A stretch of 48,739 bases of DNA from Mesorhizobium norvegicum (lineage in GTDB: Bacteria > Pseudomonadota > Alphaproteobacteria > Rhizobiales > Rhizobiaceae), in NCBI RefSeq assembly GCF_004919685.1, contig NZ_SMYZ01000043.1, positions 59,612 to 108,350 on the forward strand, in the 5' to 3' direction. Positions 35,379 through 42,763 of the stretch are shown piece after piece. Below the pieces are notes generated by a model. That model was not told where the DNA came from and searched no databases. It was given only the letters and a program-made list of their open reading frames with translations. The position numbers were made by a program, and so were the translations under genes. The first letter of the stretch is position 1. The number at the start of each line of letters is the position of its first letter.

Positions 35379-35747
35379 ATGATTCAGATGCAAACAAACC
35401 TCGACGTCGCGGATAATTCCGGCGCCCGTCGTGTCATGTGCATCAAGGTGCTGGGCGGCTCGAAGCGGAAATACGCTTCCGTGGGCGACATCATCGTGGT
35501 GTCGATCAAGGAAGCCATTCCGCGCGGCCGCGTGAAGAAGGGCGATGTGATGAAGGCGGTCGTGGTTCGCACGGCCAAGGACATCCGCCGCCCGGACGGC
35601 AGCGTGATCCGTTTCGACAAGAACGCGGCCGTTCTCGTCGACAACAAGAAAGAGCCGATCGGCACGCGTATCTTCGGACCGGTTCCGCGCGAACTCCGCG
35701 CCAAGAACCATATGAAGATCATCTCGCTCGCGCCTGAAGTGCTGTAA
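35379..35747 (+). CDS. rplN: 50S ribosomal protein L14
   Basis: A 122-residue L14, the standard length. It starts MIQMQTNLDVADNSGARRVM, with VVVRTAKDIRRPDGSVIRFD and the conserved end RELRAKNHMKIISLAPEVL. It lies at the subunit interface and is the site where RsfS silences ribosomes. The gap before it holds an imperfect hairpin (about 35329-35355). Confidence 0.98.
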   Translation: MIQMQTNLDVADNSGARRVMCIKVLGGSKRKYASVGDIIVVSIKEAIPRGRVKKGDVMKAVVVRTAKDIRRPDGSVIRFDKNAAVLVDNKKEPIGTRIFGPVPRELRAKNHMKIISLAPEVL

Positions 35748-35759
35748 GGAGCCGGACCA

Positions 35760-36074
35760 ATGCAAAAGATTAGAAAAGGCGACAAGGTCGTCGTGCTGGC
35801 CGGCAAGGACAAGGGCCGTTCGGGCGAAGTCCTCTCGGTACAGCCGAAGGAAGACACCGCGCTGGTGCGCGGCGTCAACATGATCCGTCGTCACCAGAAG
35901 CAGTCCCAGTCCCAAGAGGGCGGGATCATCACCAAGGAAGCGCCGATCCAGCTGTCGAACATCGCGCTGGCCGACCCCAAGGATGGCAAGCCGACCCGCG
36001 TCGGTTTCATCTTCCAGAAGGACGGCAAGAAGGTGCGCGTCGCCAAGCGCTCGGGAGAAGTCATCAATGGCTAA
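35760..36074 (+). CDS. rplX: 50S ribosomal protein L24
   Basis: A 104-residue L24. The N-terminal KOW motif is KIRKGDKVVVLAGKDKGRSG (about 3-22), followed by EVLSVQPKEDTALVRGVNMI. L24 starts assembly of the 50S subunit. Its end overlaps the start of rplE by 8 bases, so the two are translated together. Confidence 0.97.
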   Translation: MQKIRKGDKVVVLAGKDKGRSGEVLSVQPKEDTALVRGVNMIRRHQKQSQSQEGGIITKEAPIQLSNIALADPKDGKPTRVGFIFQKDGKKVRVAKRSGEVING

Positions 36075-36666
36075 GGCTCAAACCACGAAGCCCAAGGCTG
36101 AAAGCAAACAGTCCAAGGCTCAGAACACGCCGCGCCTCAAGCAGGTCTACAACGAGACCATCCGCAAGGCGCTGCAGGAACAGTTCGGCTACGACAACGA
36201 GATGCAGGTTCCGCGCATCGACAAGATCGTGCTGAACATGGGCGTTGGCGAGGCGACCGCCGATTCGAAGAAGCCTTCGATCGCGGCCGAAGACCTGGCG
36301 ATGATCGCCGGCCAGAAGGCCGTCGTCACCCGGGCCCGCAATTCGATCGCCGGCTTCAAGGTCCGCGAGAAGATGCCGATCGGCGCCAAGGTCACGCTGC
36401 GCAAGGAACGCATGTACGAGTTCCTCGACCGCCTCGTGAACATCGCACTGCCGCGCGTCCGCGACTTTCGCGGACTGAATCCGAAGAGCTTCGATGGCCG
36501 TGGCAACTACGCCATGGGCATCAAGGAACACATCGTGTTCCCGGAGATCAACTACGACAAGGTTGATCAGATCTGGGGCATGGACGTCATCGTTTGTACG
36601 ACTGCGAAGACGGACGACGAAGCCAGGGCATTGCTCAAGGCCTTCAACTTCCCCTTCCGCCAGTAA
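36067..36666 (+). CDS. rplE: 50S ribosomal protein L5
   Basis: A 199-residue L5 that binds 5S rRNA. The start at 36067 (MAKAQTTKPKAESK) overlaps rplX; it gives a basic N-terminal extension of about 20 residues compared with the 179 of Escherichia coli, often seen in Rhizobiales. Landmarks are VPRIDKIVLNMGVGEA, GFKVREKMPIGAKVTLRKER and NYAMGIKEHIVFPEI. Confidence 0.97.
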   Translation: MAKAQTTKPKAESKQSKAQNTPRLKQVYNETIRKALQEQFGYDNEMQVPRIDKIVLNMGVGEATADSKKPSIAAEDLAMIAGQKAVVTRARNSIAGFKVREKMPIGAKVTLRKERMYEFLDRLVNIALPRVRDFRGLNPKSFDGRGNYAMGIKEHIVFPEINYDKVDQIWGMDVIVCTTAKTDDEARALLKAFNFPFRQ

Positions 36667-36693
36667 CGGCAGCGAGAAAAGGAAAAATCTGAA

Positions 36694-36999
36694 ATGGCAA
36701 AGACCAGCTCAGTCGAGAAGAACAACAGGCGCCGCAAGCTTGCCGACCAGTACGGTCCCAAGCGCGCTGCCCTCAAGGCGATCATCATGGATCAGTCCAA
36801 GCCGATGGAGGAGCGCTTCCGCGCTCAGCTAAAGCTTGCTGCCCTGCCGCGCAACTCGGCCAAGATCCGCATCCGCAACCGCTGCGAAGTCACCGGCCGT
36901 CCGCGCGCCTACTATCGCAAGCTCAAAGTATCGCGCATCGCGCTTCGTGATCTCGGCAACAACGGCCAGATCCCGGGCCTGGTCAAGTCGAGCTGGTAA
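36694..36999 (+). CDS. rpsN: 30S ribosomal protein S14 (zinc-free form)
   Basis: A 101-residue S14 of the long, zinc-independent type: only one cysteine occurs (RNRCEVTGRPRAYYRKL) and the C-x2-C pairs of the short form are absent. The end GNNGQIPGLVKSSW is conserved. rpsH follows after 12 bases. Confidence 0.97.
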   Translation: MAKTSSVEKNNRRRKLADQYGPKRAALKAIIMDQSKPMEERFRAQLKLAALPRNSAKIRIRNRCEVTGRPRAYYRKLKVSRIALRDLGNNGQIPGLVKSSW

Positions 37000-37011
37000 G
37001 GAGGACATAAC

Positions 37012-37410
37012 ATGTCATTGAGCGATCCTCTCGGCGATATGCTGACCCGCATCCGCAACGCGTATGGCCGCAAAAAGTCGAGCGTTTCGACGCCGGCTTC
37101 GCGTCTGCGCACCCGCGTCCTCGACGTGCTGAAGGCTGAAGGCTATATCCGCGATTACAGCCAGACCGACTTCGACAACGGCAAGTCCGAAATCGAGATC
37201 GAGCTGAAGTATTTCGACGGCGCGCCGGTTGTGCGCGAAATCGCCCGCGTCTCGAAGCCAGGCCGTCGCGTCTATGTTTCGGCCAAGTCGATTCCGCAGG
37301 TCGCCAACGGCCTCGGCATCGCCATCCTTTCGACACCGAAGGGCGTGATGGCCGACCACGAAGCACGTGAGCAGAACGTCGGCGGTGAAATCCTCTGCCA
37401 GATCTTCTGA
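37012..37410 (+). CDS. rpsH: 30S ribosomal protein S8
   Basis: A 132-residue S8. It starts MSLSDPLGDMLTRIRNAYGR and ends STPKGVMADHEAREQNVGGE followed by ILCQIF. S8 binds the central domain of 16S rRNA and in Escherichia coli represses the spc mRNA at rplE. I saw no clear S8 target copy at the rplE start here. A gap of 92 bases follows before rplF. Confidence 0.97.
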   Translation: MSLSDPLGDMLTRIRNAYGRKKSSVSTPASRLRTRVLDVLKAEGYIRDYSQTDFDNGKSEIEIELKYFDGAPVVREIARVSKPGRRVYVSAKSIPQVANGLGIAILSTPKGVMADHEAREQNVGGEILCQIF

Positions 37411-37441
37411 TCTGGCGTGTGACCGGGAAAATTGGAATCCG

Positions 37442-37465
37442 GTCTTCGGGATCATGCCCGAAGAC
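37442..37465 (+). promoter_or_regulatory. Hairpin between rpsH and rplF
   Basis: GTCTTCGGG (37442-37450) pairs perfectly with CCCGAAGAC (37457-37465) around ATCATG. No T run follows. It is one of a series of hairpins in the longer gaps of the ribosomal block. Confidence 0.5.
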
Positions 37466-37502
37466 AGAGACCTGAAACAAGAGAAGTGACGAGGACAACA
37501 AA

Positions 37503-38036
37503 ATGTCTCGTATTGGAAAGAAACCCGTTTCGCTGCCGCAGGGCGTGACCGCGACCGTCAACGGCCAGACCGTGACGGCGAAGGGCCCCAAGGGTGAGCT
37601 GAAGTTCGTGGTGAACGACGAAGTCCTGGTCAAGATGGAAGGCAGCGAGATCGCTGTCCAGCCGCGCGACCAGACCAAGACCGCCCGCTCCAAGTGGGGC
37701 ATGTCGCGCACGCAGATCGTCAACATCCTGCAGGGCGTCAAGGACGGTTTCGAAAAGAAGCTCGAGATCACCGGCGTCGGCTATCGCGCGGCACTTCAGG
37801 GCAAGAACCTACAGCTGGCACTTGGCTTCAGCCATGACGTCGTCTACGAGACGCCGCAGGGCATCACCATCACCGTGCCGAAGCCGACTGAAATCACCGT
37901 GGCCGGCATCGACAAGCAGCAGGTCGGCCAGGTTGCGGCCGAGATCCGCGAGTATCGTGGTCCCGAGCCCTACAAGGGCAAGGGCGTCCGCTACGCTGGC
38001 GAGAAGATCGTCCGCAAGGAAGGCAAGAAGAAGTAG
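37503..38036 (+). CDS. rplF: 50S ribosomal protein L6
   Basis: A 177-residue L6 with the two repeated domains. Landmarks are MSRIGKKPVSLPQGVTATVN, VGYRAALQGKNLQLALGFSH and the conserved end YRGPEPYKGKGVRYAGEKIV. L6 lies near the factor-binding site. The gap of 138 bases after it holds a palindromic repeat and a terminator-like structure. Confidence 0.98.
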   Translation: MSRIGKKPVSLPQGVTATVNGQTVTAKGPKGELKFVVNDEVLVKMEGSEIAVQPRDQTKTARSKWGMSRTQIVNILQGVKDGFEKKLEITGVGYRAALQGKNLQLALGFSHDVVYETPQGITITVPKPTEITVAGIDKQQVGQVAAEIREYRGPEPYKGKGVRYAGEKIVRKEGKKK

Positions 38037-38039
38037 TGG

Positions 38040-38082
38040 GCTTGGCCCCGAAAAGTTGAAGACTTTTCGGAAAGGACCAAGC
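38040..38082. repeat. Palindromic repeat, copy A (rplF-rplR gap)
   Basis: CCGAAAAGT (38048-38056) pairs with ACTTTTCGG (38062-38070). An outer GCTTGG (38040-38045) pairs with CCAAGC (38077-38082). The core equals that of copy B at 38535-38578. The form recalls palindromic intergenic repeats that are scattered through rhizobial genomes. Confidence 0.75.
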
Positions 38083-38100
38083 TAGAGAAGTGTAACGCCG

Positions 38101-38157
38101 CGGGGAGCGGTCGCGGGAGGCGCTTTCGCCTACCGCATATGGCGGCCCCCGTTTTTT
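38101..38157 (+). terminator. Terminator-like structure inside the spc operon
   Basis: CGGGG (38101-38105) pairs with CCCCG (38147-38151). Inside, GCGGT/ACCGC (38107-38111 with 38132-38136) encloses AGGCG/CGCCT (38118-38122 with 38127-38131). Six T follow at 38152-38157, and rplR starts 18 bases later. The outer stem is short, so it may act as a partial terminator or attenuator. Confidence 0.45.
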
Positions 38158-38174
38158 GAAGGCAAGGAACTGTC

Positions 38175-38534
38175 ATGGCTACCAAGGAATCCATCCAGCG
38201 CCGCGCGCAGCGCGTCCGCCGTCAGATCAAGAAGGTCGCCGGTGAGCGTCCGCGTCTGTCGGTCCACCGCACGTCGAAGAACATCTACGTGCAGGTCATC
38301 GACGACGCCAAGGGCCACACCATCGCAGCCGCTTCGACGCTTGAGAAGGACCTCAAGGGTTCGCTCAAGACCGGCGCCGACACCGCCGCCGCCGCCGCGA
38401 TCGGCAAGCTGATCGCCGAGCGCGCCACCAAGGCCGGCGTCAAGGAAGTCGTCTTCGACCGCGGCGCCTACATCTATCACGGCCGCGTCAAGGCGCTCGC
38501 CGAGGCTGCCCGCGAAGGTGGTCTTAGCTTCTAA
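38175..38534 (+). CDS. rplR: 50S ribosomal protein L18
   Basis: A 119-residue L18 that binds 5S rRNA with L5. It starts MATKESIQRRAQRVRRQIKK and has RPRLSVHRTSKNIYVQVIDD; the C-terminal part ends VVFDRGAYIYHGRVKALAEA followed by AREGGLSF. The gene is flanked on both sides by a copy of the same palindromic repeat. Confidence 0.98.
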   Translation: MATKESIQRRAQRVRRQIKKVAGERPRLSVHRTSKNIYVQVIDDAKGHTIAAASTLEKDLKGSLKTGADTAAAAAIGKLIAERATKAGVKEVVFDRGAYIYHGRVKALAEAAREGGLSF

Positions 38535-38578
38535 GCATGATCCCGAAAAGTTGCAGACTTTTCGGATAAAGATTATGC
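38535..38578. repeat. Palindromic repeat, copy B (rplR-rpsE gap)
   Basis: CCGAAAAGT (38543-38551) pairs with ACTTTTCGG (38557-38565). The outer arms GCATGAT (38535-38541) and ATTATGC (38572-38578) pair with one G-U. The repeat starts directly at the stop of rplR (TAA at 38532-38534). The core is identical to copy A except in the loop. Confidence 0.8.
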
Positions 38579-38666
38579 GAAGGAAATGAATTTCGCCCCC
38601 GGTGACCCACAGAGGCACCGGATCTTATCAGCAACCGTGCTTCCGGAAAAAAACAAGGAACAGGAT

Positions 38667-39230
38667 ATGGCACAGGAACGTAGGGATGGCGGCCGCGGCC
38701 GCGATCGTGAAGAACGCGATGACGGCATGGTGGACAAGCTCGTCCACATCAACCGCGTCGCCAAGGTCGTCAAGGGCGGCCGTCGCTTCGGTTTTGCGGC
38801 ACTCGTCGTCGTCGGCGACCAGAAGGGCCGCGTCGGCTTTGGTCACGGCAAGGCGCGCGAAGTGCCGGAAGCTATCCGCAAGGCAACTGAATCGGCCAAG
38901 CGCGACATGATTTTCGTGCCTCTGCGCTCGGGTCGTACGCTGCATCATGACGTCGAAGGACGCTGGGGCGCTGGACGCGTGCTGCTGCGCGCTGCCAAGC
39001 AAGGTACCGGCATCATCGCCGGTGGCCCGATGCGCGCTGTCTTCGAGACGCTCGGCATGCATGACGTGGTCGCCAAGTCGATGGGTTCGTCGAACCCCTA
39101 CAACATGGTTCGCGCCACGTTCGACGCGCTGAAGAGCCAGATGCATCCCAAGGATGTGGCTGCTGCTCGCGGCATCAAGTATTCGACCCTTCAGGCCCGC
39201 CGCGGCACCGCCGTTGCGGCTGAAGAATAG
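38667..39230 (+). CDS. rpsE: 30S ribosomal protein S5
   Basis: A 187-residue S5, longer than the 166 of Escherichia coli through a polar, Arg/Asp/Gly-rich N-terminal stretch of about 20 residues. The start at 38667 has an aaggaacagg site; the frame is open to 38586, but those codons overlap the palindromic repeat region and do not look like S5. Landmarks are DKLVHINRVAKVVKGGRRFG and GRVGFGHGKAREVPEAIRKA. S5 secures decoding accuracy. Confidence 0.97.
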   Translation: MAQERRDGGRGRDREERDDGMVDKLVHINRVAKVVKGGRRFGFAALVVVGDQKGRVGFGHGKAREVPEAIRKATESAKRDMIFVPLRSGRTLHHDVEGRWGAGRVLLRAAKQGTGIIAGGPMRAVFETLGMHDVVAKSMGSSNPYNMVRATFDALKSQMHPKDVAAARGIKYSTLQARRGTAVAAEE

Positions 39231-39254
39231 TCGATCTGACCAGGGATTTTGACC

Positions 39255-39452
39255 ATGGCCAAGAAAGCAACCAAGACCATCACCGTTGAGCAGATCGGTT
39301 CGCCGATCCGCCGCCCGAAGGAACAGCGCGCGACGCTGGTCGGCCTCGGCCTCAACAAGATGCACAAGCAGCGCACGCTGGAAGATACGCCCTCCGTGCG
39401 CGGCATGATCGCTGCCGTCCAGCATCTCGTCCGCGTCGTGGACGAGGGCTGA
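39255..39452 (+). CDS. rpmD: 50S ribosomal protein L30
   Basis: A 65-residue L30. The start is the ATG at 39255 (MAKKATKTITVEQIGSPIRR); a second ATG two codons earlier is in frame but stands farther from the family start. The end LEDTPSVRGMIAAVQHLVRV is conserved. rplO follows after 22 bases. Confidence 0.96.
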   Translation: MAKKATKTITVEQIGSPIRRPKEQRATLVGLGLNKMHKQRTLEDTPSVRGMIAAVQHLVRVVDEG

Positions 39453-39474
39453 GCCAGAGCGCAGGAGAACTCAG

Positions 39475-39951
39475 ATGAAACTCAACGATCTGCGTGACAA
39501 GGACGGCGCGACGCACTCCAAGAAGCGTCTCGGCCGTGGTATCGGCTCCGGCTCCGGCAAGACCGGCGGTCGCGGCGTCAAGGGCCAGAAGGCACGCTCC
39601 GGCGTCGCCATCAACGGCTTCGAGGGTGGCCAGATGCCGCTCTACCGGCGCCTGCCGAAGCGTGGCTTCAACAACATCTTCGCCAAGAGCTTCACTGTCG
39701 TGTCGCTGGCCCGGATCCAGGTGGCCATCGACGCCAAGAAGCTCGACGCCAAGGCAACCGTGACGGCTGAATCGCTGGTTGCCGCCGGCGTCATCCGCCG
39801 CGTCAAGGACGGCGTGCGCATCCTCTCGGACGGCGAGATCAAGGCGAAGCTCGCCTTTGACGTTGCCGGCGCCTCCAAGGCCGCGATCGAGAAGATCGAA
39901 AAGGCCGGCGGTTCGGTCAAGCTGCCGGAAGAAAAGGCAGCTGCCGAGTAA
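39475..39951 (+). CDS. rplO: 50S ribosomal protein L15
   Basis: A 158-residue L15. The N-terminal part is basic and glycine-rich (KKRLGRGIGSGSGKTGGRGV), with VAINGFEGGQMPLYRRLPKR; the C-terminal domain ends GASKAAIEKIEKAGGSVKLP and a short tail. L15 enters late in 50S assembly. A gap of 192 bases with a strong hairpin separates it from secY. Confidence 0.97.
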   Translation: MKLNDLRDKDGATHSKKRLGRGIGSGSGKTGGRGVKGQKARSGVAINGFEGGQMPLYRRLPKRGFNNIFAKSFTVVSLARIQVAIDAKKLDAKATVTAESLVAAGVIRRVKDGVRILSDGEIKAKLAFDVAGASKAAIEKIEKAGGSVKLPEEKAAAE

Positions 39952-40023
39952 CGGCAATTTGAAGCGCGATCGGCAAGAGTGGGATCCGTTTTTGCTCACG
40001 ATTGCGCTTTGATCTGCTCAACG

Positions 40024-40049
40024 AGGCGGCCGCGTCAACGCGGCCGCTT
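40024..40049 (+). terminator. Strong hairpin between rplO and secY
   Basis: GCGGCCGCG (40026-40034) pairs perfectly with CGCGGCCGC (40039-40047) around TCAA. Two more outer pairs (A-T and G-U) are possible. The 3' side continues TTGCATGTTT, so the T run is poor. It may reduce transcription into secY or end most transcripts. Confidence 0.5.
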
Positions 40050-40143
40050 GCATGTTTAGAGCCCGGAGCTTATCTCGTGGGCTTCGGTGAAACGCGCCGC
40101 CTGACCTCAGGGCCATCAAGCGTTACCAAGCGGAGAATCAGGC

Positions 40144-41484
40144 ATGGCTTCGGCTGCTGAACAATTAGCCTCGAATCTGAATTTCTCGGCCTTCGCCAAG
40201 GCGGAGGACCTTAAGAAACGCATCTGGTTCACGATCGGCGCGCTGCTCGTCTACCGCCTCGGCACCTACATTCCGCTTCCCGGTATCAATCCCGACGCCT
40301 TCGCCCAAGCCTTCTCCTCGCAGAGCAAGGGCGTGCTCGGCATGTTCAACATGTTCGCCGGCGGCGCCGTGCAGCGCATGGCGATCTTTGCGCTCGGCAT
40401 CATGCCTTACATCTCCGCCTCCATCATCATGCAGCTGATGACCTCGGTCATCCCGTCGCTGGAAGCGCTGAAGAAGGAAGGCGAACAGGGCCGCAAGGTC
40501 ATCAACCAGTACACGCGCTACGGCACAGTGCTGCTTGCGCTGGTTCAGGCCTATGGCATTTCGGTCGGCCTGGAAGGCGGCAACGGCATCGTCAGCGATC
40601 CCGGCATGTTCTTCCGCATCTCGACCGTCGTCACGCTGGTCGGCGGCACCATGTTCCTGATGTGGCTGGGCGAGCAGATCACCGCCCGCGGCATCGGCAA
40701 CGGCATTTCGCTGATCATCTTCTCCGGCATCGTCGCCGGCCTGCCGCACGCCATCTCCGGCACGCTGGAGCTTGGCCGCACCGGCGCGCTGTCGACCGGC
40801 CTGATCCTCGCGATCATCGTGCTGGCCATCGTCGTCATTGCGCTCATCGTGTTCTTCGAGCGCGCCCAGCGCCGCTTGCTGATCCAGTATCCGAAGCGCC
40901 AGGTCGGCAACCGCATGTTCCAGGGCGATACCTCGCACTTGCCGCTGAAGCTCAACACGTCGGGCGTCATTCCGCCGATCTTCGCCTCGTCGCTGCTGCT
41001 GCTGCCGGCCACCGTCGCCGGCTTCTCGCAGACGACCAACATGCCGGCCTGGGCTAGCACCGTGCTCGCCTCGCTCGGCCACGGCCAGCCGCTCTACATG
41101 CTGTTTTATGCGGCGATGATCGTGTTCTTCGCCTTCTTCTACACCGCGATTGTCTTCAACCCGAAGGACACCGCCGACCAGCTCAAGAAGCATTCGGGCT
41201 TCATCCCCGGCTATCGTCCGGGCGAGCGCACCGCCGATTACATCGATTACGTTCTCACCCGCATCACCGTCGTCGGCGCCATCTATCTGGTGCTGGTGTG
41301 CCTGCTGCCGGAGTTCCTGATCTCGGCGACTGGCGTACCATTCTACCTTGGTGGCACATCGCTTCTGATCGTGGTCAGTGTCACGCTCGATACGGTTGCG
41401 CAGATTCAGGGTCACCTGATTGCGCATCAGTATGAAGGCCTGATCAAGAAGTCGAAGCTGCGCGGGGGGAAGAAAGCCAGATGA
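40144..41484 (+). CDS. secY: Preprotein translocase subunit SecY
   Basis: A 446-residue SecY with ten predicted membrane helices, the protein-conducting channel. The N-terminal segment is RIWFTIGALLVYRLGTYIPL followed by PGINPDAF; the family signature area is GVLGMFNMFAGGAVQRMAIF and GIMPYISASIIMQLM. A cytoplasmic loop near helix 9 carries GFIPGYRPGERTADYIDYVL. SecE is encoded at 9541. Its stop overlaps the adk start (ATGA). Confidence 0.98.
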   Translation: MASAAEQLASNLNFSAFAKAEDLKKRIWFTIGALLVYRLGTYIPLPGINPDAFAQAFSSQSKGVLGMFNMFAGGAVQRMAIFALGIMPYISASIIMQLMTSVIPSLEALKKEGEQGRKVINQYTRYGTVLLALVQAYGISVGLEGGNGIVSDPGMFFRISTVVTLVGGTMFLMWLGEQITARGIGNGISLIIFSGIVAGLPHAISGTLELGRTGALSTGLILAIIVLAIVVIALIVFFERAQRRLLIQYPKRQVGNRMFQGDTSHLPLKLNTSGVIPPIFASSLLLLPATVAGFSQTTNMPAWASTVLASLGHGQPLYMLFYAAMIVFFAFFYTAIVFNPKDTADQLKKHSGFIPGYRPGERTADYIDYVLTRITVVGAIYLVLVCLLPEFLISATGVPFYLGGTSLLIVVSVTLDTVAQIQGHLIAHQYEGLIKKSKLRGGKKAR

Positions 41485-42077
41485 GGTTGATATTGCTTGG
41501 GCCGCCAGGAGCGGGCAAGGGGACGCAAGCACAAAGACTGGTAGAAAAACACGGCATACCCCAGCTTTCGACGGGCGACATGCTGCGTGCTGCCGTCCAG
41601 GCAGGCACCGAAGTCGGCAAGCGCGCCAAGGCGGTGATGGATGCCGGTGAACTGGTCTCCGACGCCATCGTCAACGCGATCGTCGCCGAGCGTATCGATC
41701 AGGCGGATTGCGCCAAGGGGTTCATCCTCGACGGATATCCGCGGACCCTGGTGCAGGCGGACGCGGTCGAGCTGATGCTTTCGGATCGCTCCCAGGGCCT
41801 CGACGCCGTCATTGAACTTGTCGTCGACGACAAGGCGCTGGTTGGCCGAATCGTCAAGCGCGCCAACGAGGCACAGGCCGCTGGTCTGCCCGTTCGCAAG
41901 GACGACAATCCGACCGTGTTCGAAGAGCGTCTGAGGGAATACTACAAGAAGACGTCGCCGCTGATTGGCTACTACTATGCCAAAGGCAAGCTCCGGAGTG
42001 TCGACGGTATGGCCGATATCGATGCTGTGACGGAACAGATCGAAGCGGTGCTCAAGGACGCAACGCGGGGAAATTAA
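41481..42077 (+). CDS. adk: Adenylate kinase
   Basis: A 198-residue short-type adenylate kinase (no long zinc lid). The P-loop is GPPGAGKGT (7-15). The AMP-binding region has STGDMLRAAVQAGTEVGKRA (about 30-49) and ILDGYPRT (about 79-86). It balances AMP, ADP and ATP in the cytoplasm. It overlaps secY by 4 bases, the usual order in proteobacteria of this group. Confidence 0.97.
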   Translation: MRLILLGPPGAGKGTQAQRLVEKHGIPQLSTGDMLRAAVQAGTEVGKRAKAVMDAGELVSDAIVNAIVAERIDQADCAKGFILDGYPRTLVQADAVELMLSDRSQGLDAVIELVVDDKALVGRIVKRANEAQAAGLPVRKDDNPTVFEERLREYYKKTSPLIGYYYAKGKLRSVDGMADIDAVTEQIEAVLKDATRGN

Positions 42078-42086
42078 CGATTGCAC

Positions 42087-42115
42087 TTGACGGAAGCGGT
42101 TCGCTGCGGTATGGC
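42087..42115 (+). promoter_or_regulatory. Candidate promoter of the alpha operon (rpsM)
   Basis: TTGACG (42087-42092), a 17-base spacer and TATGGC (42110-42115). It lies 10 bases after the adk stop and gives a leader of about 145 bases before rpsM. The -35 box equals that of the rpsL promoter. Confidence 0.5.
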
Positions 42116-42192
42116 GGCCCGTCTTCCTATCAGGCATGGGCTTTGCTTGTCCGCAAGGGCAAGGCAGCCGCTTTGAACTGGAAACTCCCGCA

Positions 42193-42250
42193 TGGGCCGG
42201 CCTCCACCGGACGCGGGGCAACTTAAGATAGCGCCGGTTCGTCCGGCCCA
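42193..42250 (+). promoter_or_regulatory. Structured leader just before rpsM
   Basis: TGGGCCGG (42193-42200) pairs perfectly with CCGGCCCA (42243-42250), enclosing about 42 bases with further short pairings. The closing arm ends 4 bases before the ribosome site (ggagaag) of rpsM. In Escherichia coli, S4 represses the alpha operon at this place, but rpsD is not in this operon here, so the ligand is open. Confidence 0.5.
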
Positions 42251-42268
42251 CATGGAGAAGAGAAGAAC

Positions 42269-42637
42269 ATGGCTCGTATAGCCGGCGTCAACATTCCGAC
42301 CAACAAGCGCGTTGTCATAGCGCTTCAGTACATTCACGGCATTGGCAAGAAGTTCGCCCAGGAGATCGTCGACAAGGTCGGCATCCCGGCCGAGCGTCGC
42401 GTCAACCAGCTGACCGACGCGGAAGTGCTGCAGATCCGCGAAACCATCGACCGCGACTACCAGGTCGAAGGCGACCTGCGCCGCGAAGTCTCGATGAACA
42501 TCAAGCGGCTCATGGACCTCGGCTGCTACCGCGGCCTGCGTCACCGCCGCTCGCTGCCGGTTCGCGGCCAGCGCACGCATACCAATGCGCGCACCCGCAA
42601 GGGCCCGGCCAAGTCGATCGCCGGCAAGAAGAAGTAA
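42269..42637 (+). CDS. rpsM: 30S ribosomal protein S13
   Basis: A 122-residue S13. It starts MARIAGVNIPTNKRVVIALQ and has the conserved GCYRGLRHRRSLPVRGQRTH (about 88-107), with a basic tail that reaches the P-site tRNA. The gap of 126 bases after it holds a heptanucleotide inverted repeat. Confidence 0.98.
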   Translation: MARIAGVNIPTNKRVVIALQYIHGIGKKFAQEIVDKVGIPAERRVNQLTDAEVLQIRETIDRDYQVEGDLRREVSMNIKRLMDLGCYRGLRHRRSLPVRGQRTHTNARTRKGPAKSIAGKKK

Positions 42638-42641
42638 GTCA

Positions 42642-42705
42642 GCGAATAGCGAGTAGCCAATAGCGAGTAGGGATCCCTATTCGCTATTCCCTACTCACTA
42701 CTCGC
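42642..42705. repeat. Heptanucleotide inverted repeat between rpsM and rpsK
   Basis: The left arm (42642-42670) is four 7-base units, GCGAATA, GCGAGTA, GCCAATA, GCGAGTA, plus G. The right arm (42677-42705) is the near-complement of four units. GGATCC stands between them. About 24 of 29 positions pair. The units are those of the array at 944-1083. Confidence 0.85.
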
Positions 42706-42763
42706 TTTCCTAGGTGGAGCCGCTGGCATTACGGCGGTGTAGAGATCAACTGAAAGGACTATC

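Noticed and set aside
41481..42268. Missing rpmJ (L36) between secY and rpsM as a possible loss
   Set aside because: In alphaproteobacteria rpmJ normally lies elsewhere, so its absence here is not unusual.
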